This document shows positions 1 to 5,217 of a stretch of DNA of 5,217 bases, in pieces. Numbering within the stretch: the stretch's first letter is position 1; every line of letters begins with the position of its first letter. Position numbers and translations under genes: made by a program. The notes below the pieces were generated by a model. That model did not search any database and had not been told where the DNA came from. It saw only the letters and a list, made by a program, of their open reading frames with translations. The DNA lies in NCBI GenBank assembly GCA_030603265.1, contig JAUVYD010000126.1:1-5217 (forward strand), written 5' to 3'. Source of the stretch: Dehalococcoidia bacterium. GTDB taxonomy: Bacteria; Chloroflexota; Dehalococcoidia; GIF9; AB-539-J10.

Positions 1-567
1 GCGGTCAGGAACGCCGGACGCTTCCACAAGGAAGCCGGCATGGACGCCGTCAAGCTGGAGGGTGGCCGGCAGATGGCGCCGCAGATACGCGCTATCGCAG
101 ACGCAGGCATGCTGGTCATGGCGCACATCGGCCTCACACCACAGAGCGCAGCGCAGATGGGTGGCTTTCGGGTCCAGGGCAACACGGCGGAGGCGGCCAT
201 GAAAGTCCTCGCTGATGCACAGGCCCTGGAGGAAGCAGGCGCTTTCATGGTCCTTCTTGAGGGTGTTCCTGCAGAGACGGGCAAGCTGGTCACCGAGAAG
301 CTGAGAGTTCCCACTATAGGCGTGGGCGCCGGCCCGGACTGCGACGGGCAGGCGGTGCTGCTCAGCGACCTGGTCGGCATGTACCCCGTGTTCACACCCA
401 AGTTCGTGAAACGGTACGCCACGCTCGGTGAGCAGATAGTCTCAGCCATTGGAGAGTACGTCGCCGAGACCAAGTCAGGCGCCTTCCCGGCCCCGGAGCA
501 TTGCTACAGGATGAAAGAGGGCGAGGCTGAGAAACTGGAGGCTGTGCTGCGCCAGGAACAGCGCTAG
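1..567 (+). CDS. panB: 3-methyl-2-oxobutanoate hydroxymethyltransferase (ketopantoate hydroxymethyltransferase), 5'-truncated
   Basis: This is the C-terminal 188 codons of PanB; the frame is open from base 1, so the start lies outside the window. PanB is a cytosolic TIM-barrel enzyme that transfers a hydroxymethyl group from methylenetetrahydrofolate to 2-oxoisovalerate, the first committed step of pantothenate and CoA synthesis. Visible hallmarks are VKLEGG (codons 49-66), matching E. coli VKIEGG with the substrate Lys and Mg-binding Glu; AHIGLTPQ (His codon 124-126), matching GHLGLTPQ; GGFRVQG; VLLEGVPAE, whose Glu (codon 259-261) matches the catalytic Glu181 of E. coli; and GVGAGPDCDGQ. 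The family is about 260-280 residues, so roughly 80-90 N-terminal residues are missing, including the two metal-binding Asp positions. The visible part shows no frameshift or lost key residue. ATG at 40 is internal, because homology continues upstream of it. The gene converges on the TRAP operon. Confidence 0.96.
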   Translation, partial: AVRNAGRFHKEAGMDAVKLEGGRQMAPQIRAIADAGMLVMAHIGLTPQSAAQMGGFRVQGNTAEAAMKVLADAQALEEAGAFMVLLEGVPAETGKLVTEKLRVPTIGVGAGPDCDGQAVLLSDLVGMYPVFTPKFVKRYATLGEQIVSAIGEYVAETKSGAFPAPEHCYRMKEGEAEKLEAVLRQEQR

Positions 568-615
568 TCCCGCCAACTCGTTGAAGCAGAGGGACACAAC
601 GCCTCACGCAAACAG

Positions 616-645
616 AAGCTGGGCTCCCTCAAGGGAGCCCAGCTT
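616..645. terminator. Bidirectional intrinsic terminator between panB and dctM
   Basis: Arms 616-629 (AAGCTGGGCTCCCT) and 632-645 (AGGGAGCCCAGCTT) are perfect reverse complements, giving a stem of up to 14 bp around a very short loop. The outer A/T pairs supply Us on either strand: TTTCTT follows on the plus strand and TTCTGTTT on the minus strand. The hairpin lies 48 bp after the panB stop and 29 bp after the dctM stop of the opposing operon. It is therefore placed to end both transcripts. The U-tracts are short, so efficiency may differ by direction. Confidence 0.85.
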
Positions 646-674
646 TCTTGGTCACGAGTACGTCTGCTCAACCG

Positions 675-2006
675 CTACATCAGGCTCGGCAGCCAGAGGA
701 TAATCTGGGGAAAGGCAATACAGAGAGCCATCCCACCGAGAATAATGAACACGTAGGGAAACATACCGCGGATAATGTGCCCAGTGGTAATACCAAGGGC
801 GGGATCCGCAGCCCCTCTCACATAGAAGAGCGCGTACGCAAAAGGTGGCGTCATGAAGGACATCTGCAAGTTGACGCAAATCATCATTGCGAACCACAAA
901 GGATCAAATCCTGCCTCCGCAGCGATTGGCGTCACGATGGGCACCATGATGAAGATAATGCCCAGCCAGTCGATGAAGAAACCCAGGACGAAGCAGATGA
1001 ACATGATGACGGCGAAGACACCCCACTTGCCCCCCACTGCATCGAGCACGAAGGCGCTCACAACCTTGTCGCAATTTGCCCGCATGAACACGCCCACAAA
1101 CGCGAATGCCAGCGCGCCGATAAGCAGGACCATGCCTGCCACCCGCACCGTGGTCATGGCGGTCCTTGCGAGAACCGCCCGGTTGAGCCTGCCATAGGCC
1201 AGGGCAAGCAAGATGGTAGCCATGGCCCCGACACCTGCCGCCTCGGTCGGAGAAGCTATGCCGAAGAAGATGCTTCCCAGCACCGCGAGGATAAGCACGA
1301 CCGGCGGAACCATGGACTTCAGCAGCTTTCCCATCTTCACGCCAAATGGCACCTGGCGGTCCGCAATAGGCACGGGTGGCGCCAGTTGGGGCCGAATCAG
1401 ACACAGGACAATGACGTAGACACAGTACATGGCGGACAGAAGGAAACCCGGCAGGAAAGCTGCGAAGAAGAGTTTCCCGACTGACAGTCCAGCCATGGGG
1501 CCATACACCACGAGCATGATGCTCGGAGGTATGAGAATACCCAGGGAGCCACCACCACACACAGCGCCCGTCGCAAGTGACCTGTCGTACCCACGGTTAA
1601 TCATGGCGGGTAGAGCTATGAGCGCCAGCATAGTAACCGACGCGCCGATGATTCCGACGCACGCGGCGACCACCGTTCCTATGAGAATCGTGGTTACCGC
1701 AAGCCCACCCCGCAAGCCACCAAGCCACAGGTAGAGCGCGTCATACATCCCTTCAGCCACCCCCGAGTGCTCCAGCATCGTTCCCATGAACACGAACAGG
1801 GGCACGGCAAGCAGGATGTAGTTGTTCAGCGTGCTGAAGAATCGCCCGTAGTAGAGTTCGGACGAGATGTTCGGGCCGAACAGGAGCAGGGACATGACGA
1901 TTCCTATGCCACCGATTGACAGCGCAAGCGGATAGCCGAGAAGCACTCCCACAAGGATGCCACCCAGCATCAGAATGGCGACCAGTCCAGGACTCAGATC
2001 AATCAT
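675..2006 (-). CDS. dctM: TRAP transporter large permease subunit (DctM family)
   Basis: This complete 443-residue protein has a length usual for stand-alone DctM subunits. It is the ion-coupled translocating membrane subunit of a TRAP importer and works with DctQ and the binding protein DctP. It is very hydrophobic throughout, with many membrane segments in two repeat halves. Hallmarks include GILIPPS (residues 156-162), SPTEAAGVGA (252-261), FIDWLGIIFIMVPI (344-357) and TPPFAYALF (386-394). The DW(L/x)GI and TPPF context recalls the subfamily annotated as mannitol/chloroaromatic compound TRAP (FcbT3/TakM-like), an assignment made from memory. The ATG at 2006 is supported by AAGGAG 8 nt upstream and by the 8-bp overlap with the dctQ end (ATGATTGA), which implies translational coupling. 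It is the last gene of the operon, before the shared terminator. Its last 370 residues are about 70% identical, without gaps, to the second DctM at the right edge. Confidence 0.95.
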   Translation of the reverse strand: MIDLSPGLVAILMLGGILVGVLLGYPLALSIGGIGIVMSLLLFGPNISSELYYGRFFSTLNNYILLAVPLFVFMGTMLEHSGVAEGMYDALYLWLGGLRGGLAVTTILIGTVVAACVGIIGASVTMLALIALPAMINRGYDRSLATGAVCGGGSLGILIPPSIMLVVYGPMAGLSVGKLFFAAFLPGFLLSAMYCVYVIVLCLIRPQLAPPVPIADRQVPFGVKMGKLLKSMVPPVVLILAVLGSIFFGIASPTEAAGVGAMATILLALAYGRLNRAVLARTAMTTVRVAGMVLLIGALAFAFVGVFMRANCDKVVSAFVLDAVGGKWGVFAVIMFICFVLGFFIDWLGIIFIMVPIVTPIAAEAGFDPLWFAMMICVNLQMSFMTPPFAYALFYVRGAADPALGITTGHIIRGMFPYVFIILGGMALCIAFPQIILWLPSLM

Positions 2007-2508
2007 AGGGCTTGCTCCTTATGGCGAAGTGGAGGTCCCGGACCAGCGTCGCCACGCCTTGCAGCAAGAAGAAGAGCATCCCGATGAAGACAAGAGTCCT
2101 GATCGGGCCAAGAATCGGGTACCAGAACGTCATCATAGACTTCTCATTGGTTTCCCACGAGAAGATCACCCAGTTCCAGGCTGCGTAGGTCAAGAAGCCT
2201 ATACCGGGAAGGAAGAATACGAACCAGAGGATGCAGTCCATGATGGCCTTCATGCGCGCAGAAAACTTCGCGTAGAACACGTCCACACGGACGTGCCCTT
2301 TATGAAGATGGACATAGCCGAACGCAAACGCGTACAACGCGGAACCGGTGAAAGTGATGATGCAAGGGAGTTGGATCGTGGGACTGTTGAAGACGTACCT
2401 CATCACCACTTCGGCGCAGACAACAGCGATGAGCGCGAAAACCAGCCACTTCAACTGCTCCCCGACCCACTCATTGACGGAGTCGACTAACTTGATTGCT
2501 TTTCTCAT
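1999..2508 (-). CDS. dctQ: TRAP transporter small permease subunit (DctQ family)
   Basis: This 169-residue protein has four predicted membrane segments at about residues 21-38, 48-66, 88-112 and 132-155, the normal size and topology for DctQ. DctQ binds DctM in the membrane to form the QM complex that docks the binding protein. Family signatures seen are MRYVFNSPT (36-44) after TM1 and KGHVRVDVFY (70-79) after TM2, followed by WYPILGPIRT between TM3 and TM4. The ATG at 2508 is preceded by GGAAGGG about 9-10 nt upstream, a moderate ribosome binding site. Its TGA overlaps the dctM start by 8 bp, and it begins 95 bp after the dctP stop, beyond a strong hairpin. DctQ sequences diverge fast, so substrate cannot be read from this subunit. 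The call is secure from motifs plus position between dctP and dctM. Confidence 0.94.
   Translation of the reverse strand: MRKAIKLVDSVNEWVGEQLKWLVFALIAVVCAEVVMRYVFNSPTIQLPCIITFTGSALYAFAFGYVHLHKGHVRVDVFYAKFSARMKAIMDCILWFVFFLPGIGFLTYAAWNWVIFSWETNEKSMMTFWYPILGPIRTLVFIGMLFFLLQGVATLVRDLHFAIRSKPYD
2015..2020 (-). promoter_or_regulatory. Ribosome binding site of dctM inside dctQ
   Basis: Reading the minus strand, AAGGAG lies 8 nt before the ATG at 2006 and inside the dctQ coding end. It fixes the dctM start and, with the overlapping stop/start, suggests coupled translation of the two membrane subunits. Confidence 0.8.
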
Positions 2509-2518
2509 TCGATCAGAT

Positions 2519-2525
2519 CCCTTCC
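2519..2525 (-). promoter_or_regulatory. Ribosome binding site of dctQ
   Basis: GGAAGGG on the minus strand lies 10 nt before the dctQ ATG at 2508. It is a weaker and slightly more distant match to the anti-Shine-Dalgarno sequence than the dctP site. This fits lower translation of the membrane subunit than of the binding protein. Confidence 0.6.
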
Positions 2526-2534
2526 AATGTTAGG

Positions 2535-2564
2535 CCCCCTTCCGGGCGCAGGCCCGGAAGGGGG
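2535..2564 (-). promoter_or_regulatory. Intercistronic GC-rich stem-loop between dctP and dctQ
   Basis: Arms 2535-2547 (CCCCCTTCCGGGC) and 2552-2564 (GCCCGGAAGGGGG) form a perfect 13-bp stem with a 4-nt loop (2548-2551). In the transcribed (minus) direction it comes 39 bp after the dctP stop and 26 bp before the dctQ ATG. It is followed by GCCTAACATT, not a U-run. It therefore looks more like a 3' stabiliser or partial attenuator that keeps dctP mRNA more abundant than dctQM than like a full terminator. Comparable hairpins after binding-protein genes are known in ABC and TRAP operons. The function here is inferred from structure and position only. Confidence 0.75.
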
Positions 2565-2603
2565 ACACATTCCGTATCAGGGGTACACCCGGCACACCGG
2601 TCG

Positions 2604-3722
2604 TCAGCCCCCGTACAGGGACTTCCAGGTTTCCCAGAAGGCCGTGTGCGATGCCAGCATCTCGGCCATGGCTTCATCCTCGGCGGCAAGCTCATCCATG
2701 TACTCGGCCGCTATCTTCAGGAACGCCTCGTCGATTGAAGCGGGTAGCAGCTCGACGGTGACTCCGAAGTCCTTGAAGTCCTGGATGGCCTTCGCATTGG
2801 CACTGTTCAGGCGGGTGAAGTAGCTGACGGCTTCAGCGCGCCCGCAGTCTTCCACGATAACCTTCAAGTCATCGGGGAGTTCATTCCAGTTGTCTTTGTT
2901 GATGAGCAACTGGTAGACCTCGGTTGGAGCGCGTGTCGGCGAGAGGTAGTAGTACTTACCGACTTCCTGCAAGCCCATGCTCCAGTCGAACGCCGGGTTC
3001 GAGCACTCGTACGCGTCGATAAGGCCACGATGCATCGCCTCGAAGACCTCACCCAGAGGCATATATACGGCACCCACTCCCATCCGGTTGAGCACCACAC
3101 CACCATCGCCGGATGCACGCATCTTGAGGCCCTCGAGGTCCTCCGGACCCTTCAATTCCTTATCGCAGTGAATCCAGCCCTCAGGCAGGCCGTGACAGCC
3201 GGCGCCCGCGATGTCAACGATGTTGAACCCGTACTTGGGATACCACTTGTTGGCCAACTCAGCGCCAACGGCACGATGCCAGACCATGTGCGGTAGCGGC
3301 GGCATCCCGCCGCACCTCTGTGATATCAGAGTTCCGAATCTGATATCGCCGGCCATGTACGACCCGCCGCCGGCGCAGAAGTCAAGCACGCCACTGCTCA
3401 CCGCCTTGTATTCCTCGGTGGCAGGACACACCGCGCCGGCCGGTTTCGCATCCCAGACCAACCGTCCCTGGCTCGCCTCTGTGATCCTCTCGCTGAGTAT
3501 CACCAGGCTTTCGTGAACCGGCATGCCTGAAGGAAGGGCGGCCTGGCCGACCCAGTTGATAACCTCCGCCGCGGGAGCCGCCGGGGCCTCTTCTTCCTCC
3601 GCAGGGGCTGCTTCCTCCTCTTCTGCGGCTGGAGCAGCCGCTTCCTCGGCAGCACAACCGATGGCGCCAACACCGAGCACCATCACCAGCGCCGCCAGGA
3701 CCAACAGTAAACGCTTGGACAT
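2604..3722 (-). CDS. dctP: TRAP transporter solute-binding lipoprotein (DctP family, TakP/FcbT1-like)
   Basis: This 372-residue lipoprotein captures substrate outside the membrane and delivers it to DctQM. The ATG at 3722 is chosen because GGGAGGTGA sits just upstream and an export signal follows at once: Lys-Arg at 3-4, a hydrophobic core at 5-21 and lipobox AIGC with Cys23 as the predicted lipidated residue. Residues 24-53 are an almost pure Ala/Glu/Pro linker, and the binding fold runs from about 54 to 372. DLEGLKMR (195-202) carries the conserved Arg202, which in this family salt-bridges a substrate carboxylate. MPLGEVFEAMHRGLIDAYE (221-239) and GLQEVGKYYYLSP (250-262) are typical. The long helical C-terminus (327-370, with ASHTAFWETW) resembles the TakP/FcbT1 group, so a 2-oxo acid, lactate or related organic acid is likely. 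The exact substrate is unknown. The mature part has seven further cysteines, which is many for an exported protein. It is the first gene of the operon. Confidence 0.94.
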   Translation of the reverse strand: MSKRLLLVLAALVMVLGVGAIGCAAEEAAAPAAEEEEAAPAEEEEAPAAPAAEVINWVGQAALPSGMPVHESLVILSERITEASQGRLVWDAKPAGAVCPATEEYKAVSSGVLDFCAGGGSYMAGDIRFGTLISQRCGGMPPLPHMVWHRAVGAELANKWYPKYGFNIVDIAGAGCHGLPEGWIHCDKELKGPEDLEGLKMRASGDGGVVLNRMGVGAVYMPLGEVFEAMHRGLIDAYECSNPAFDWSMGLQEVGKYYYLSPTRAPTEVYQLLINKDNWNELPDDLKVIVEDCGRAEAVSYFTRLNSANAKAIQDFKDFGVTVELLPASIDEAFLKIAAEYMDELAAEDEAMAEMLASHTAFWETWKSLYGG

Positions 3723-3726
3723 CTTC

Positions 3727-3735
3727 TCACCTCCC
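3727..3735 (-). promoter_or_regulatory. Strong ribosome binding site of dctP
   Basis: GGGAGGTGA on the minus strand is a near-complete complement of the 16S rRNA 3' end. Its GGAGG core ends 7 nt before the ATG at 3722. It decides the start against a longer open frame that reaches back to 4145, and it predicts high expression of the binding protein. Confidence 0.9.
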
Positions 3736-3755
3736 TTATAACTATCTATGCTAAA

Positions 3756-3789
3756 CGACGGTAACGACTTGTGACCGTATTCTCCGTCG
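3756..3789 (-). promoter_or_regulatory. Possible leader stem-loop in the dctP 5' UTR
   Basis: CGACGG (3756-3761) and CCGTCG (3784-3789) on the plus strand can pair across 22 nt. An alternative, mutually exclusive 5-bp stem (ACGGT/ACCGT) is nested in the same bases. It lies 34-67 nt before the dctP start, between the predicted transcription start and the ribosome binding site. The stems are short, and no known riboswitch is recognised. Confidence 0.3.
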
Positions 3790-3853
3790 AGTGATGCCCT
3801 CTCGCTGACAGCTAACTGATTCAAGCACGCATGGCAAGCCGCAAGACATCTCC

Positions 3854-3883
3854 AGTATAGGAAGGCAGGTTTGCAGATGTCAA
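3854..3883 (-). promoter_or_regulatory. Sigma70-type promoter of the dctPQM operon
   Basis: On the minus strand a perfect -35 TTGACA (3883-3878) is followed after 18 bp by -10 TATACT (3859-3854, five of six consensus bases). The predicted start is near 3847, giving a leader of about 124 nt before dctP. The promoter lies between the terminator of the upstream operon and dctP, as expected for an independently transcribed operon. I saw no comparably good alternative in the gap. Confidence 0.8.
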
Positions 3884-3910
3884 TAGCTGGCGGAGAGATT
3901 TCCATAGCTG
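3883..3910 (-). promoter_or_regulatory. Candidate activator site: two CAGCTAT direct repeats 21 bp apart
   Basis: The heptamer CAGCTAT (minus strand) occurs at 3904-3910 and again at 3883-3889. The start-to-start distance is 21 bp, about two helical turns, so both copies lie on the same DNA face. The proximal copy shares one base with the -35 hexamer. The centres fall near -39 and -60 from the predicted start. This spacing resembles tandem activator or response-regulator sites, but no regulator gene is in the window. Confidence 0.4.
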
Positions 3911-3914
3911 AGTG

Positions 3915-3924
3915 CGAAGCTTCG
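3915..3924. promoter_or_regulatory. Perfect 10-bp palindrome upstream of the dctP promoter
   Basis: CGAAGCTTCG is a perfect inverted repeat centred about 73 bp upstream of the predicted transcription start, just beyond the CAGCTAT repeats. The hexamer TGCGAA also occurs twice here (3913-3918 and 3927-3932), 14 bp apart. It could be a dimeric regulator site. A palindrome this short can arise by chance. Confidence 0.3.
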
Positions 3925-3935
3925 TATGCGAATAC

Positions 3936-4030
3936 CCCCTCATCGACGGCCGGAAGGGTGCTGCATGTGGCCCTGCAAAGAGACGTCGGCGCCCATCTCG
4001 AGTGTTGGAGGCCGGTCCATGCGAGGGAAA
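3936..4030. other. Rest of the inter-operon gap, no gene seen
   Basis: Between the candidate operator region and the upstream terminator I find no ORF with a ribosome binding site or recognisable protein, no tRNA-like fold and no clear repeat. Together with the sites listed separately it completes the 371-bp non-coding gap between dctP and the second dctM. Confidence 0.6.
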
Positions 4031-4068
4031 CCCAAAGACGGGGGCAACCATGAAAGGTTGCCCCCGTC
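4031..4068 (-). terminator. Intrinsic terminator of the upstream TRAP operon
   Basis: Arms 4037-4049 (GACGGGGGCAACC) and 4056-4068 (GGTTGCCCCCGTC) make a perfect 13-bp stem with a 6-nt loop. On the minus strand the stem is followed by TTTGGGTTT (through about 4028), a modest U-rich tail. It starts 25 bp after the stop of the second dctM, so it ends that operon before the dctP promoter. Confidence 0.85.
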
Positions 4069-4093
4069 ACCTGGTGCGGGAACCGTCGGTCGA

Positions 4094-5217
4094 CTAGATC
4101 ATCTGATTGGGTAGCCAGGTGATGATCTGCGGAAACGCGATGCAAAGGGCCAGTCCTATCACAATCATGGTGATGAACGGAATGACACCTTTGATGATGT
4201 GATGTGTCTCGATGCCGAGTTCAGGAGGGGCCGCCGCCTTCACGAAGAAGATCGCGTAGGCGAAGGGAGGTGTGAGGAACGACATCTGCAGGTTAATGCA
4301 GATCATCATTCCGAACCATAGCGGATCGAAGCCCGCGGCCACCGCGATCGGTGTGATGATCGGCACCATTATGAACACGATACCGATCCAATCGATGAAC
4401 ATGCCCAGGATGAAGCAGAGGAACATCACCAGTGCAAATGAGCCCCACACACCACCCGGCGCCGCCAGGAGAAATTCCTCAATCACCGCGCCGCAATGCG
4501 CGCGAATGAACACGCCCACAAAAGCTGACGCGAGCGAGGCAATCAGAAGGATCATGCCGCTGAGCTTGATGGTCTCGAAGGCAGTGTCCATCAGCGCGCG
4601 GACAGTAAGCTTCCGGTATGCGAGGGCGAGAAGGATAGAGGCCAGCGCGCCGACGCCCGCAGCCTCAGTAGGGGCCGCGATGCCGAAGAAGATACTCCCG
4701 AGGACCGCAAGGATAATCGCCAATGGAGGGACTAGCGACTTCAGCAACATCGCTGTCTTCTTGCCGAGCGGCACCCGACGCTCCTCGACGCTGACGGGCG
4801 GGCCGGCATTGGGCCGAATGATGCAATACACGATGACAAAGACGCAATAGAGCCCTGCCAACAGGAAACCCGGTATGAAGGCGCCGAAAAAGAGCTTCCC
4901 GACGCTCAGGTTTGCCATTGGTCCGTAGACGACAAGCATGATACTTGGAGGAATGAGGATGCCGAGCGTGCCTCCGGCACATACGACTCCCGTCGCGAGG
5001 GACTTGTCATAGCCCCTCTTCATCATCGCCGGGAGACCGATGAGAGCCAGCATTGTTGTCGATGCAGCAATCACGCCGACACAGGCTGCCATCAGCGTTC
5101 CGATGAGTACGGTGGTAATGGCCAACCCGCCGCGTAGTCCCCCGAACCAGAGGTACAGGGCGTCATACAACCCTTCGGCCACTCCCGACTTCTCCATCAT
5201 TGTTCCCATGAATACGA
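4094..5217 (-). CDS. dctM: Second TRAP transporter large permease subunit (DctM family), 5'-truncated by the window edge
   Basis: The frame is open to the window edge. The first visible Met (5209) is internal: the preceding codons read Val-Phe and continue the VFMGTM motif found at residues 72-77 of the first DctM. About 70 N-terminal residues are therefore outside the window, and the full protein would be near 444 residues. It carries the same signatures: GTLGILIPPS, APTEAAGVGA, FIDWIGIVFIMVPI and TPPFAYAIFF. Like its paralogue it is the ion-coupled permease of a tripartite TRAP importer. Alignment to the first DctM is gap-free over 370 residues with 259 identities by hand count (about 70%); this copy has one extra C-terminal residue. 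Divergence is greatest in the loop after RP(N/Q) and around the segment following SP/APTEAAGVGA. By analogy with the neighbouring operon its dctQ and dctP should lie just beyond the right edge. It is followed directly by its own terminator. Confidence 0.95.
   Translation of the reverse strand, partial: VFMGTMMEKSGVAEGLYDALYLWFGGLRGGLAITTVLIGTLMAACVGVIAASTTMLALIGLPAMMKRGYDKSLATGVVCAGGTLGILIPPSIMLVVYGPMANLSVGKLFFGAFIPGFLLAGLYCVFVIVYCIIRPNAGPPVSVEERRVPLGKKTAMLLKSLVPPLAIILAVLGSIFFGIAAPTEAAGVGALASILLALAYRKLTVRALMDTAFETIKLSGMILLIASLASAFVGVFIRAHCGAVIEEFLLAAPGGVWGSFALVMFLCFILGMFIDWIGIVFIMVPIITPIAVAAGFDPLWFGMMICINLQMSFLTPPFAYAIFFVKAAAPPELGIETHHIIKGVIPFITMIVIGLALCIAFPQIITWLPNQMI

Noticed and set aside
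648..1484. 278-codon open frame on the plus strand antisense to dctM
   Set aside because: It is rich in His, Asp, Glu and Gln, as expected for the complement of a hydrophobic membrane gene. It has no plausible ribosome binding site and no recognisable domain, and its start sits in the shared terminator region. The minus-strand DctM reading is unambiguous.
904..1560. 218-codon minus-strand frame inside dctM
   Set aside because: It is an out-of-frame shadow of dctM with a low-complexity His/Arg/Gly composition. The dctM frame is intact through this stretch.
1957..2490. 177-codon plus-strand frame opposite dctQ
   Set aside because: It is the charged complement of a hydrophobic membrane protein, with no family resemblance and no start signal. 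DctQ motifs on the other strand explain the region.
3821..3832. Three-codon ATG-CGT-GCT-TGA leader ORF on the minus strand in the dctP 5' UTR
   Set aside because: It has no convincing ribosome binding site and is too short to distinguish from chance.
3723..4145. N-terminal extension of dctP to an upstream ATG at 4145
   Set aside because: The extra 141 residues run through the promoter, the upstream terminator hairpin and the end of the second dctM. They place the signal peptide in the middle of the protein and ignore the excellent ribosome binding site before 3722.
4272..4850. 192-codon plus-strand frame opposite the second dctM
   Set aside because: It is an antisense shadow of a conserved membrane gene. 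A similar antisense frame occurs opposite the first dctM (853-1197), as expected from the paralogy rather than from coding.
1..5217. Mobile element, CRISPR array, tRNA/rRNA or toxin-antitoxin module
   Set aside because: I looked for regularly spaced repeats, terminal inverted repeats, transposase or recombinase motifs and tRNA-like folds and saw none. The only extended similarity within the window is between the two dctM genes, which is protein paralogy rather than a mobile repeat.

Overview
The window is a chromosomal stretch, fairly GC-rich by eye, from a bacterium that exports anchored lipoproteins. The binding protein has a lipobox cysteine followed by a long Ala/Glu/Pro linker. Such linkers are common in Chloroflexota (Dehalococcoidia-like) and other lineages that tether binding proteins to the membrane. 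The phylum guess is an inference at low to moderate confidence, since no rRNA or other phylogenetic marker is present.

Layout: (1) 1-567, plus strand: the 3' two thirds of panB (ketopantoate hydroxymethyltransferase, pantothenate/CoA synthesis). (2) 616-645: a perfect hairpin in the convergent gap that can terminate both panB and the TRAP operon facing it. (3) 675-3722, minus strand: a complete tripartite TRAP transporter operon in the order dctP (solute-binding lipoprotein), dctQ (small 4-TM subunit), dctM (large permease). dctQ and dctM overlap by 8 bp. A strong GC hairpin without a U-tract sits between dctP and dctQ. (4) 3723-4093: a 371-bp non-coding gap. It holds the dctP ribosome binding site, a roughly 124-nt leader, a near-consensus sigma70-type promoter (TTGACA-N18-TATACT on the minus strand), candidate operator repeats, and the terminator of the next operon upstream. 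(5) 4094-5217, minus strand: the 3' part of a second dctM, cut by the window edge. It is about 70% identical to the first by hand-counted, gap-free alignment.

Together, DctP captures an anionic solute outside the membrane and hands it to the DctQM permease, which imports it using an ion gradient. The binding protein resembles by eye the TakP/FcbT1 group (2-oxo acids, lactate, chloroaromatic or mannitol-annotated relatives), so an organic acid substrate is likely but not proven. The second dctM indicates two tandem, separately terminated paralogous TRAP systems of the same subfamily. I see no exotic defence system, mobile element, CRISPR array or RNA gene. The less ordinary content is in the regulatory DNA between the two transporter operons.
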